Notes under the pieces: model-generated
The model's database searches: none
Seen by the model: the letters and a program-made list of their open reading frames with translations, nothing else
Told to the model about the DNA's origin: nothing
Shown: piece by piece, positions 17,624 through 26,839 of the stretch
Layout of the letters: every line of letters starts with the position of its first letter
Numbering within the stretch: the first letter of the stretch is position 1
Position numbers and translations under genes: made by a program
Assembly (NCBI RefSeq): GCF_014652915.1
Contig: NZ_BMZS01000008.1
Location: 248,001 to 312,000, forward strand
DNA: 64,000 nt
Reading direction: 5' to 3'
Origin: Thalassobaculum fulvum
GTDB lineage: Bacteria; Pseudomonadota; Alphaproteobacteria; Thalassobaculales; Thalassobaculaceae

Positions 17624-19852
17624 ATGCCGAACTCGACCTCCCGTGCCCTGGCGACGTTCATCGGGGCGATGCTCGGGATCCTCGCCATCCTGGTGGCGGC
17701 GAGTCTCGGCGGCATCGCCTCGGTCAACGTCATCCGCGGCTATGCCAGCGGCGGCACCTACTACGCCAAGGGACACCTGAGCGCGGTCGCCGCCCTGCGG
17801 CGGTATGCGGCCACCGGCAGCCCGGAGGACCTGTACCGCTATCGCGAGGACATCTATGCGCCGTACTCCGACGGAGTCGCGCGCGAGCTGCTCGAACAGA
17901 CCGACATCCCGATCGACAACAGCTACCCGTTCCTGGTCGGCGGCAAGAACCACCCGGAGGACGCCCCGGGGATCGCGATCCTGTTCCGGATCTTCCGGAC
18001 CACGCCGTTCTTCGCCCCGACGGTTTCGGTGTGGCGCGAAGCGGACCGGGAGGTGCGCCGGATCGACGAGCTGGCGGATGCGCTGCAGCGGTCCTGGGCG
18101 ACCCGTCCCGGCGACTCCGCCACCCGGGCCCGGCTGCTGTCCGAGATCGAGGCCACCGATGCCCGGCTGCTGGCACTCGAGGACCGGTTCGCCTGGCAGC
18201 TCGGCCAGGCGGCACGGTACATCACCCGCCTGCTGTACGCCGGGCTGGCCGGCCTCGCCGGACTGCTGGTCGTCCTGGTGCTGGTCCTGGGCTACCGCAC
18301 CCAGCGCCGGCTCAATCTCGCAGAGCGCACCATCCGGGAACGCGAGGAGCGGTTCCGCGACGTTGCCGACATGGCCGCCGACTGGATCTGGGAGACCGAC
18401 GCCGACCTGCGGTTCACCTACCTGTCGGACCGGGTCGAGGGCGTGGTCGGGCTGCCGAAGGAGAGCCTGCTCGGCAAGACCCGCTTCGACCTCGTGCAGA
18501 AGGAGGGCGACGCGTCCTGGCGCCAGCACCTCGACGACCTGACGGCCCGCCGGCCGTTCCGCGGCTTCCAGTACTCGCTCCGTCTCCGGTCCGGCAAACG
18601 GCGCCACTTCCGGCTCAACGGGAAGCCGGTGTTCGATGCCGACGGGCGGTTCGCCGGCTATCGCGGAACCGGCTCCGACGTGACCGACGAGGTCGAGGCC
18701 CAACGCGCCATCGCCGACAACAGCGCGCTGCTGCAGACGGTCTTCGAGAACATGACCCAGGGCATCAGCGTCGCCGGCCCCGACCTGAAGATGGTGGCGT
18801 TCAACGAGCGCTTCCTGGAGCTGCTGGACTTCCCGAAGCAGCGGTTCGGCATCGGCACGCCGTTCGAGGACTTCATCCGCTACAACGCCGAGCGCGGCGA
18901 CTACGGCGAGGTCGACGTCGACGCCTATGTGGCCGGGGCGGTGGCTGCCGCCCGCCGCTTCGAGCCGCACCTCGTCGAGCGGACCCGGCCGAACGGCACG
19001 GTCCTGGAGATCCGCGGGCAGCCACTGCCCGGCGGCGGCTTCGTGACGACCTATACCGACATCACCGAGCTGCGACGGGCGACCCGCGAGCTGCAGGCCG
19101 CCAAGGTCACGGCCGAGGCGGCGAACCATGCCAAGAGCGCATTCCTGGCCAATATGAGCCACGAGCTGCGCACTCCCCTCAACGCCGTCATCGGCTTCGC
19201 CGACTTGATGGCCGAGGAGAAGTTCGGGCCGCTCGGCGACCGCTACGCGACCTATGCGCGGGACATCCGCCAGAGCGGCCAGCACCTGCTCGCGGTCATC
19301 AACGACATCCTCGACATCACCCGGATCGAGGCCGGGCGGATCGAGCTCTCGATCACGCCGATCCCCCCCGCCGGCGTGGTCGACGGCTGCTTCCGGATGA
19401 TGCGCCAGCGGGCCGTCGAGGCCGGGATCACGCTGCGGAACGAGGTTCCGGCGGATGCCCCGCCACTGCACGCCGACGTGCAACGGGTGAGACAGATCAT
19501 CCTCAATCTGGTCGGCAACGCCATCAAGTTCTCGCCGGCCGGCGGCAGTGTCGAGGTGCGCTATGTCGACACCGGGAACAGCCACGGCCTGAGCGTCGCC
19601 GACCACGGCATCGGCATGCCCGCCGGCCAGATCGACGACGCCTTCCAGCCGTTCGCCCAGCTCCACGCCGGGTTCGGCCGCAAGTACGAAGGGGCCGGGC
19701 TCGGCCTGCCCCTGGTCCGCCGGTTCATGGAACTGCACGGCGGCAGCGTGACGATCGCGTCCGACGTCGATGCCGGCACCACCGCGACGATCCTGTTCCC
19801 GAAGCCGGTCGACACCTCAGGGCGCGCCGTCAGCGCCGCCGGCGGGGATTGA
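17624..19852 (+). CDS. PAS-domain sensor histidine kinase
   Basis: This 742-aa membrane kinase has TM1 at about residues 8-30, a periplasmic loop of about 170 residues, TM2 at about 204-224 ([19 protein letters not shown]), a PAS domain (about 240-355, [20 protein letters not shown]), a PAS_7-like domain (about 362-480, [20 protein letters not shown]), HisKA with the acceptor His in [20 protein letters not shown], and HATPase ([27 protein letters not shown]). No receiver domain is fused and no regulator is adjacent. The signal is unknown. Confidence 0.92.
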   Translation: MPNSTSRALATFIGAMLGILAILVAASLGGIASVNVIRGYASGGTYYAKGHLSAVAALRRYAATGSPEDLYRYREDIYAPYSDGVARELLEQTDIPIDNSYPFLVGGKNHPEDAPGIAILFRIFRTTPFFAPTVSVWREADREVRRIDELADALQRSWATRPGDSATRARLLSEIEATDARLLALEDRFAWQLGQAARYITRLLYAGLAGLAGLLVVLVLVLGYRTQRRLNLAERTIREREERFRDVADMAADWIWETDADLRFTYLSDRVEGVVGLPKESLLGKTRFDLVQKEGDASWRQHLDDLTARRPFRGFQYSLRLRSGKRRHFRLNGKPVFDADGRFAGYRGTGSDVTDEVEAQRAIADNSALLQTVFENMTQGISVAGPDLKMVAFNERFLELLDFPKQRFGIGTPFEDFIRYNAERGDYGEVDVDAYVAGAVAAARRFEPHLVERTRPNGTVLEIRGQPLPGGGFVTTYTDITELRRATRELQAAKVTAEAANHAKSAFLANMSHELRTPLNAVIGFADLMAEEKFGPLGDRYATYARDIRQSGQHLLAVINDILDITRIEAGRIELSITPIPPAGVVDGCFRMMRQRAVEAGITLRNEVPADAPPLHADVQRVRQIILNLVGNAIKFSPAGGSVEVRYVDTGNSHGLSVADHGIGMPAGQIDDAFQPFAQLHAGFGRKYEGAGLGLPLVRRFMELHGGSVTIASDVDAGTTATILFPKPVDTSGRAVSAAGGD

Positions 19853-19884
19853 AGCCCACCCGCGGGCAGTCGCCGGACGTCCGC

Positions 19885-20757
19885 TCAGCTTCCCGGCCCG
19901 GCCGTCGGCAGCGGCAGCACCATCGCATAGTCGCCGCCGTCCCGGATGGCGTCGCGGATCGCGGTCAGCGACGCCTCGGGCCGTCCGACCCCGGCGAACA
20001 GGCGCACGTACGGCCCGGCCACGGTCTTGACCTCGACGAAGGTCGGGGTCTCGCCACCGAGGATCGCGCGGTGGCGGGTCTGGAGCACCTCCCAGCCGCG
20101 CAGCGCCGCGTCGTGGGTCCGGTAGGACGCCAGGTGCACGCCGTGATCGGCGCCGCCGTCGTCCGGCCACCCCAGGCCGCTGGTCCGCAGCTCGAGTCGC
20201 TCGAACCGGGCGCGAGCCGCGGCCTCCGCCCGCTCGCGGTCGGTCAGCAACTGGGCGACCGCGCCGGTCATTGCGTCGAGATCGCTTCGCAGCGCGCCGA
20301 GCTCGGCACGGTCGGCCGCCGACAGTTCGGCCACCGGTGCCGGCGCGGGCGCTGGGGCGGGCGCCGCGGCGCGCGCCGGTTCCGGCGTAGAGGCCCGCCC
20401 CCCTCCGGAAACCCGGCCGAACCCGGGGTCGGCGATCGACGGAACCCGGCGCACGACATCGTCCAGGCGGTCCTCGAGCGCCTTGGTCCGGCTGTCGATC
20501 TCCTGGGTCCGGGCGGCGATCGCCTGCTGCTCCGACAGCATGGTCTCGGTCCGGCGCTCGACGAACCTGGTCTGCCAACCCTTCTCGGCATCGAGCGCCT
20601 CGGCGACCGCCGCCGCGATCTCCTCGCGCCGCTCGCTCGGCGACTGCAGTAGCGATTCGGCCCCGCAGCCGGCCGTCGTCGCGGCCAAAGCCAGCGCCCA
20701 GATCAGTCGCCGCACCGCACCAGTCCTCCGTTCCACGGCCTCGATTTGTCGGTCCAT
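19885..20757 (-). CDS. SPOR-domain-like envelope protein
   Basis: This 290-aa protein has an N-terminal membrane or lipoprotein-type signal (RRLIWALALAATTAGCGAES; the Cys is lipobox-like but the -3 residue is atypical), a coiled coil of about 100 residues, an Ala/Pro-rich linker (about residues 120-145), another helix, and a C-terminal SPOR-like domain (HGVHLASYRTHDAALRGWEV and VKTVAGPYVRLFAGVGRPEA). SPOR domains bind denuded peptidoglycan. The start at 20757 is uncertain; the hydrophobic segment starts about 17 residues in. Confidence 0.7.
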   Translation of the reverse strand: MDRQIEAVERRTGAVRRLIWALALAATTAGCGAESLLQSPSERREEIAAAVAEALDAEKGWQTRFVERRTETMLSEQQAIAARTQEIDSRTKALEDRLDDVVRRVPSIADPGFGRVSGGGRASTPEPARAAAPAPAPAPAPVAELSAADRAELGALRSDLDAMTGAVAQLLTDRERAEAAARARFERLELRTSGLGWPDDGGADHGVHLASYRTHDAALRGWEVLQTRHRAILGGETPTFVEVKTVAGPYVRLFAGVGRPEASLTAIRDAIRDGGDYAMVLPLPTAGPGS

Positions 20758-20882
20758 CGTAGCAACCGGCAGACACTTTAGGAATCCGTCACGGACGCCG
20801 GCGCCGACGGAGTCCGCGGCGTCACGGTTGAGATCGCCCGAGCGGGCCGGTACGATCCGCCATCGAGGAGAGGAGAAGTCCG

Positions 20883-21242
20883 GTGCCGCGCTACACCCCT
20901 GGCCCCTGGAAGATCCGCCCGAACGGGGAGTTGTGGTCGTACAGCCGCGGCGGCGCGCCGCAGCAGATCGGCACGATGTACTGGTCGGGCAAGAGCGAGG
21001 AGCGCGACGGCAACGCCCGCATCATCGCCGGTGCCGCCGACCTGTGCGAGAGCCTCGACGAGCTCATGCTGATCGTCTCACAGCCCGAGGTGGTGTCGGC
21101 GATCCAGTCGAGCCCGCGAATTGCCGCGAAGTCCCGCATGATCATCGAGAACGCCCGGACCTCGCTCGAGGAAGTGACCGGCAAGCGCCTGCCCGAGTGG
21201 CCGAAGCGCGATCCGCACGACCGGCGCCTGGAATCGAGCTGA
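20883..21242 (+). CDS. Phage-type YTPGPW small protein
   Basis: This 119-aa protein starts MPRYTPGPWKIRPNGELWSY and contains NARIIAGAADLCESLDELML. The pair TPGPW ... GNA-LIA-A-DL-E-L is a hallmark of small proteins common in phage genomes and prophages. Its function is unknown. The GTG start at 20883 follows a strong ribosome site (GAGGAGAGGAGAAG). No other phage genes surround it. It is 15 bp upstream of the next gene and likely co-transcribed with it. Confidence 0.75.
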   Translation: MPRYTPGPWKIRPNGELWSYSRGGAPQQIGTMYWSGKSEERDGNARIIAGAADLCESLDELMLIVSQPEVVSAIQSSPRIAAKSRMIIENARTSLEEVTGKRLPEWPKRDPHDRRLESS

Positions 21243-21257
21243 GAGCGGGCGGGTAGG

Positions 21258-21752
21258 ATGAACCTGCGCGACCTGCTCGGGTTGGTGGCCGGCAGCAGCG
21301 TCGAGGACTGGACGATCCTGTTCCGACCGACTTTCCGGCATCGGGTGGTCGCGACCACCAAAGCGGACGGCAGCCCGGACAGGCTGCAGTCGGACGAGCA
21401 TCTGGTGGCGTTCAGCTACCGGCCGAACATCGCCGTCACCATGGCCTACGGCCTGGTCGAGCAGGGCGCCTACACCCTGCCGCCCAGCAACCCGTTCGCC
21501 CAGGAGAACGCCCGGACCCGCCACCTCGACATCTTCCTCGAGGGGCGCCTGGCGCACCGCGAGACCGTGGTCGCGGTCGACCGCCAACGCTGCCTGCTGC
21601 CGATGCCGCGCGACTGGAACCCGCCGATCGCCATTCCGGTGATGCAGTACAGCCTGGTCCGGCTGGTCCACGACCTCGCCGGGCCGCCGACCGACTACGA
21701 CGAATACTTCGCCAACGCCGGCATGAAGCGGTCCGACACGCCCTGGCCGTGA
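21258..21752 (+). CDS. Hypothetical protein, 164 aa
   Basis: I recognise no family. The product starts MNLRDLLGLVAGSSVEDWTI, is soluble, and has a mixed alpha/beta look, with aromatic and proline-rich C-terminal parts (GPPTDYDEYFANAGMKRSDT). There is no signal peptide or membrane segment. ATG 21258 has a GGGTAGG-like site just upstream. It follows the phage-type gene by 15 bp, so the pair may be an operon. Confidence 0.7.
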   Translation: MNLRDLLGLVAGSSVEDWTILFRPTFRHRVVATTKADGSPDRLQSDEHLVAFSYRPNIAVTMAYGLVEQGAYTLPPSNPFAQENARTRHLDIFLEGRLAHRETVVAVDRQRCLLPMPRDWNPPIAIPVMQYSLVRLVHDLAGPPTDYDEYFANAGMKRSDTPWP

Positions 21753-21777
21753 CGCGGCGGGCCGGCGCGAGGAACGG

Positions 21778-22218
21778 TCAGAACCCCTTGCCCATCATGT
21801 CGCCGGCCTTGATGATCAGGTACAGGATACCGAGGCCGCCGATCAGGATGACGGTCAGCCACAGCGACGCCTTGACCGCGACCGAGATGTCCTTGTGGTG
21901 TTCCTTCTTGTAGCGCTGCCTGGCCCGCGGCTCGACCGCCGGTTTGGCCGCCGGCGGGGCAGCCTCCGCGGCCTTGGCGGCCGGCGGCGGCGGGGGCGTC
22001 TTCTCGCGGGGCGCCTTCGAGGTGTCGAAGACGACGATCTCCTTCCCCTCGCCGGTCTTCGGGTCGAAGGTATCCTTGACGACCTTGACGCCGTCGAAGC
22101 GCTTCTCGCCGTACAGCTGCTTGGCCACCTCGATCGCGGAGTCGCGGTCAGGATAGGTGGAGTCGATGACCCACTGGCCGCCCTTCAGCGTGTGCACCTC
22201 GTAGAGACTCTGCGCCAT
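21778..22218 (-). CDS. Hypothetical tail-anchored membrane protein, 146 aa
   Basis: Residues 1-70 form a small domain (MAQSLYEVHTLKGGQWVIDS; YPDRDSAIEVAKQLYGEKRF) that looks like a compact alpha/beta fold. An Ala/Pro-rich linker follows (about 72-100), then a basic stretch (RARQRYKKEHHK), then one C-terminal membrane helix (LWLTVILIGGLGILYLIIKA). The likely topology is a cytoplasmic domain anchored by its tail. ATG 22218 has GAGGG upstream. I do not recognise a named family. Confidence 0.75.
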   Translation of the reverse strand: MAQSLYEVHTLKGGQWVIDSTYPDRDSAIEVAKQLYGEKRFDGVKVVKDTFDPKTGEGKEIVVFDTSKAPREKTPPPPPAAKAAEAAPPAAKPAVEPRARQRYKKEHHKDISVAVKASLWLTVILIGGLGILYLIIKAGDMMGKGF

Positions 22219-22334
22219 CCCAACCCTCGCCCGACCCACCGCCGCGGACCGGCATTCTAGTGGCTCGGACGCCCCCCGTCAGCCCAAAGGTCGGCCCGGA
22301 GGTCGCCGCCGAATGCCCTGGCCGCAAACGCAAA

Positions 22335-22362
22335 AGGCCCCGCCGGTCTCCCGGCGGGGCCT
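22335..22362 (-). terminator. Rho-independent terminator of the BI-1 gene
   Basis: There is a perfect 12-bp stem, AGGCCCCGCCGG (22335-22346) / CCGGCGGGGCCT (22351-22362), with a 4-base loop. On the minus strand it is followed by TTTTGCGTTT, a usable U-tract. It lies 25 bases after the BI-1 stop and separates that gene from the tail-anchored protein gene. Confidence 0.85.
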
Positions 22363-22387
22363 CTCCGACCTGATGCGGCGGCGGCGG

Positions 22388-23131
22388 TTACTCGCGATTG
22401 CCGAACAGCTGCAGCAGCATGATGAACAGGTTGATGAAGTCGAGGTAGAGCCGCAGGGCCCCCATGATCGCCTTCTTGCCGGCGACCTCGGAACCGTCGA
22501 GCTCGTCGTACATCTCCTTGATCGCCTGGGTGTCGTAGGCGGTCAGGCCGACGAACACCAGCACGCCGATCACCGAGATCGCGAACTGCAGGGCGGTCGA
22601 GCCGATGAAGATGTTCACGATCGACGCGACGACGATGCCGATCAGGCCCATGAACAGGAACGACCCGAAGCGGGACAGGTCGCGCTTGGTGGTGTAGCCG
22701 TACAGGCTCATCCCGCCGAAGGTCGCCGCGGTGATGAAGAACACCCGCGCGATGCTCTCGCCGGTGAACACCACGAAGATCGACGACAGCGACAGCCCCA
22801 TCAGGCCGGCATAGACGTAGAACGCGACCTGGGCGGCGCCCAGCGACATCGACTGGATGCGCGCCGACAGGAAGAAGACCATGACCACCGGGGCGAACAT
22901 CACCACCCACTTCAGCGGCGAGCCGTAGATCGCCATGCCGAACGCGGTGGGCGCGCCGCCCTGGAAGGCCAGCATCACGGTGCCGTACGCGACCAGCCCG
23001 GTCAGCACCAGCGCGGCCGTCATGCGGTTGTAGACGCCGAGCATGTACTGACGAAGACCGACATCGTACTGCGCGACGTCGGCGTCTGCCCGGCTCATGT
23101 ATCTGCGATCATAGTCCATCTGAAACCCCAT
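22388..23131 (-). CDS. Bax inhibitor-1/YccA-family membrane protein
   Basis: This 247-aa protein has seven membrane helices with the BI-1 family marks: LRQYMLGVYNRMTAALVLTG near the start, YTTKRDLSRFGSFLFMGLIG, and near the C-terminus LTAYDTQAIKEMYDEL, whose Asp belongs to the conserved di-aspartate pH sensor. It ends with NLFIMLLQLFGNRE, the usual terminus. In bacteria the family acts as a proton-sensitive cation leak and interacts with FtsH-type proteases. ATG 23131 was chosen; ATG 23119 is a close alternative. Confidence 0.93.
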   Translation of the reverse strand: MGFQMDYDRRYMSRADADVAQYDVGLRQYMLGVYNRMTAALVLTGLVAYGTVMLAFQGGAPTAFGMAIYGSPLKWVVMFAPVVMVFFLSARIQSMSLGAAQVAFYVYAGLMGLSLSSIFVVFTGESIARVFFITAATFGGMSLYGYTTKRDLSRFGSFLFMGLIGIVVASIVNIFIGSTALQFAISVIGVLVFVGLTAYDTQAIKEMYDELDGSEVAGKKAIMGALRLYLDFINLFIMLLQLFGNRE

Positions 23132-23302
23132 CCTGTGCCGACACGGTCGGAGACACATGGAAGATAAGGTGGCGAACGAGCACGTTCAATATGGGGACGA
23201 CCGCATCGTGGACCGTCGCCGCCGGTTTTGCGGCCGTCGCCAGCACGCGCTTGCGGGACGGCCGGCCGGACGCTACCTGAAGGGCGGCTGAAGGAGACGG
23301 CA

Positions 23303-23626
23303 ATGGACCCGGAACGCCTGCTGAAGCGCCTGTCCGCGGCGGGAACCGACGCCGACTACGAGCTGGACCTCCGGGGGCTCGACCGCGCGCATGCCGAGGA
23401 GTCGGTGCGCCGCATGCTGGAGCGCAACCGCTTCACCGAGCCGCGCAGCATCCGGGTCCGCCTGCAGGCACCGCCCTCAGGCGGCGGCGAGACGCTGTTC
23501 CAGCCGATCGGCCGGCTGCTGCTCGAGGCCCGCCGGCACGGCCTGTTGAGCCGGCTGTCGCCGCTGCCGCCGGAGACCGGCGTCGGCTATCGGATCGAAA
23601 CCGTCGGAAAGGCCGGACACGACTGA
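23303..23626 (+). CDS. Hypothetical protein, 107 aa (Smr-like N-terminus)
   Basis: The product begins MDPERLLKRLSAAGTDADYE and has LDLRGLDRAHAEESVRRMLE, which resembles the LDLRG-L--EA start of Smr domains. The glycine-rich HxxGxG loop of Smr nucleases is missing; instead there is GGGETLFQPIGRLLLEARRH. A weak Smr relationship is therefore possible but not shown. ATG 23303 has AAGGAGA at a good distance. It lies between BI-1 and rlmN and converges on rlmN. Confidence 0.6.
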   Translation: MDPERLLKRLSAAGTDADYELDLRGLDRAHAEESVRRMLERNRFTEPRSIRVRLQAPPSGGGETLFQPIGRLLLEARRHGLLSRLSPLPPETGVGYRIETVGKAGHD

Positions 23627-23647
23627 GCCCCGCCGGACGGCGCGGCG

Positions 23648-24829
<1,182 letters not shown>

Positions 24830-24902
24830 GGCGACAACATATGCGTCGCCGGACCGCGCGACGCAAGGGCTGCGGTGCTTCGGCCCGCGATTTGGCGGAC
24901 CG

Positions 24903-25442
24903 CTACTTGGGGCAGGTCTTGTCGATGACCTTCTTGGTCGCGGTGAAGCCGATCAGCGAATAGGTGTCGACGGTCTCGGTGCCGCGGGCGGACATTCCCT
25001 TCACGATCATGTCGGCGCCGTTGATCATCGCCTCGACCATGTCGCGGTCGTCCTCGGGGCCCTGGGTCCAGGCCTTGTCGGCCTTGTCGGGGTCCTCGGC
25101 CTTGGTGAACAGCTCGAAGGTCCTGCCGCCGATCGCGACGCTGACCGTGCTGTTCTGCCTGAACGGATAGCCGGCGACGAAGCTGACCTCGCCGCGTCCG
25201 CCGGTGGTCGCGTCGTTGGTCACGAGCGCATACGCGTTGCCGCGCCGGGTGTAGTCGCCGGCCGATTTCTTGGGGGCGCTCGCCATGTAGCAGACCGTGA
25301 CGTCCCCCTTCTTGAAGGTGTAGGCCTTCCAGTCGCCGTTCTCACCGCCCGGGATGACGGTCTGCGCGCTCGCCGCGCCGCCGATCACCACCAGTCCGAG
25401 CCATACCAGAGAGCCAACCGCCCTCGCGCGCATCCGCCGCAT
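24903..25442 (-). CDS. IalB-domain secreted protein
   Basis: This 179-aa secreted protein has a signal peptide (about residues 1-27, [14 protein letters not shown]). The mature part matches the invasion-associated locus B pattern: [71 protein letters not shown], and a final conserved Cys in KVIDKTCPK. The two Cys (near residues 50 and 177) could form a disulfide. In most species the family's role is unknown. The start is ATG 25442; the -35 box of the divergent sigma gene promoter overlaps this start codon on the other strand. Confidence 0.85.
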   Translation of the reverse strand: MRRMRARAVGSLVWLGLVVIGGAASAQTVIPGGENGDWKAYTFKKGDVTVCYMASAPKKSAGDYTRRGNAYALVTNDATTGGRGEVSFVAGYPFRQNSTVSVAIGGRTFELFTKAEDPDKADKAWTQGPEDDRDMVEAMINGADMIVKGMSARGTETVDTYSLIGFTATKKVIDKTCPK

Positions 25443-25470
25443 GGTCCCTCGCTCGTCCGTTCTTCTAAGA
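25442..25470 (+). promoter_or_regulatory. ECF11-type (RpoE-ChrR) autoregulatory promoter
   Basis: The plus strand reads TGGTCC (25442-25447), 18 bases, then TAAGA (25466-25470). The published consensus for RpoE of the ChrR type in Rhodobacter is TGATCC-N18-TAAGA, so only one base of the -35 differs and the spacing is exact. It is 132 bp upstream of the sigma gene start. This fits positive autoregulation once ChrR releases the sigma factor. Confidence 0.7.
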
Positions 25471-25472
25471 CC

Positions 25473-25498
25473 GCCGGGAATGGCATGCCACTCCCGGC
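25473..25498. promoter_or_regulatory. 26-bp palindrome in the divergent promoter region
   Basis: The arms GCCGGGA (25473-25479) and TCCCGGC (25492-25498) flank the perfect inner palindrome TGGCATGCCA (25481-25490), with one mismatched pair between them. It starts 3 bases after the -10 of the ECF promoter, over the predicted transcription start, so it could be an operator or a hairpin at the 5' end of the sigma transcript. Confidence 0.5.
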
Positions 25499-25602
25499 GC
25501 AGGAATTCAATGCGGGCGATCGGGCGACATCGTGGCACGGGCGTGACCGCCCCTACGCAACGCCGGTTGCGGCCCTCGGGCGGCTGCCGCAGAGTCGGAC
25601 CT

Positions 25603-26175
25603 ATGGAGACGACCCCTAACACGGACGCCACCGGCGGCCGGCACGACGGCCTCGTCGAGGCGATCGCAGCGACCGGCGACCGGCCCGCGTTCGCCGAACT
25701 GTTCGAGCACTTCGCCCCGCGGCTGAAGGCCTACCTGATGCGGCTCGGCAGCGACGCCTCGACCGCCGAGGAGGTCGTGCAGGAGGTCATGCTGACGGTC
25801 TGGCGCAAGGCCGCGAGCTTCGACCGGCGGCAGGCCTCGGCCGGAACCTGGATCTTCACGATCGCCCGCAACCGGCGTATCGATCGGCTGCGCCGGGAAC
25901 GCCGGCCGGAGTTCGATCCGAACGACCCGGCCCTGGTGCCCGAGGGCCCGGCCGACGCCGACCGGACGGTGTGGGCCGGGCAGATCGAGGGTCGGGTGCG
26001 GGCTGCCATCGAATCATTGCCGCCGGAGCAATCCGATTTGATTCGCCGTGCGTATTTCGAGGACCAGTCTCACCGGGAGATCGCCGAGACCAGCGGACTG
26101 CCGCTCGGCACGGTGAAGTCCCGTATCCGTTTGGCGATGCAGAGGCTGCGCGAGAGGATCGACGACCTTGGCTGA
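25603..26175 (+). CDS. ECF RNA polymerase sigma factor (RpoE/ECF11 type)
   Basis: This 190-aa sigma70-family factor has region 2 (AFAELFEHFAPRLKAYLMRL, EEVVQEVMLTVWRKAASFDR, TWIFTIARNRRIDRLRRERR) and region 4 (LPPEQSDLIRRAYFEDQSHR and GLPLGTVKSRIRLAMQRLRE). It is followed, with an 8-bp overlap, by a ChrR-type anti-sigma gene, as in the Rhodobacter RpoE-ChrR system that answers singlet oxygen and organic peroxide. The ATG at 25603 has no clear SD. It is likely autoregulated from the promoter at 25442-25470. Confidence 0.94.
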   Translation: METTPNTDATGGRHDGLVEAIAATGDRPAFAELFEHFAPRLKAYLMRLGSDASTAEEVVQEVMLTVWRKAASFDRRQASAGTWIFTIARNRRIDRLRRERRPEFDPNDPALVPEGPADADRTVWAGQIEGRVRAAIESLPPEQSDLIRRAYFEDQSHREIAETSGLPLGTVKSRIRLAMQRLRERIDDLG

Positions 26176-26839
26176 CGCCGTGCCCACCTTCCACCCCGAA
26201 CCCGAGACGCTGCTGGGGTATGCCGCCGGCAGCCTGGACGAGGCCAGTTCGGTCCTGGTCGCGACCCATCTCGCCCTGTGCCCGCGATGCCGCGCCGAGG
26301 TGCGTCGGCTGGAGACGGTCGGCGGCGCCCTGACCGGATCGCTCGAGCCGGTGGCGCTGGCGCCGGACGCCCTGGCGACGGTCCTGGCCCGGCTCGACGA
26401 GCCGGAAGCCCCGGCCCGGCGCCCCGCCGGCCCCGCGTTCGACCGGGAGACCCTGTTCTCGGTACCGGCGCCGCTGCGCGACTACCTCGGCGGCAACCTG
26501 TCGTCGCTCCCGTGGCGCTGGCGGGGGCCGTCGATCCGCGAGCTTCCGCTGGCGATCGGCGACGGCGGCCCGCGCGCCTCGCTGATCCGGGTGCGCCCCG
26601 GAACCGCGCTGCCGGCGCATACCCACACCGGCGCCGAGACCACGCTGGTGCTGTGCGGCGCGTTCGTCGACGACGGCCAGAGCTTCGCGCGCGGCGACGT
26701 CTCGATCGCCACCAGCGACGACGATCACCAGCCGGTCGCGACGCCGGACGCCGAATGCCTGTGCTTCGCGGTGGTCGACGGTCCGCTCCGGCTCACCGGC
26801 CCGATCGGGCGGCTGTTCAACCCGTTCCTGAGGCTGTAG
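26168..26839 (+). CDS. chrR: ChrR-family zinc cupin anti-sigma factor
   Basis: This 223-aa product has a Zn-binding anti-sigma domain (residues 1-75) with the H-x3-C-x2-C motif in THLALCPRCRAEV, then a cupin domain (about 105-210) with metal-ligand pattern HTHTGAETTLVLCGAF and QPVATPDAECLCFAV. It sequesters the sigma factor until oxidative stress. The start is a TTG at 26168, supported by GAGAGG nine bases upstream and by overlap with the sigma stop. Its 3' end overlaps the convergent sulfotransferase gene by 23 bp. Confidence 0.92.
   Translation: MADAVPTFHPEPETLLGYAAGSLDEASSVLVATHLALCPRCRAEVRRLETVGGALTGSLEPVALAPDALATVLARLDEPEAPARRPAGPAFDRETLFSVPAPLRDYLGGNLSSLPWRWRGPSIRELPLAIGDGGPRASLIRVRPGTALPAHTHTGAETTLVLCGAFVDDGQSFARGDVSIATSDDDHQPVATPDAECLCFAVVDGPLRLTGPIGRLFNPFLRL

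Noticed and set aside
23303-23626. Smr nuclease
   Set aside because: The LDLRG-like start is present but the glycine-rich nuclease loop is absent, so calling it Smr would overstate the evidence.
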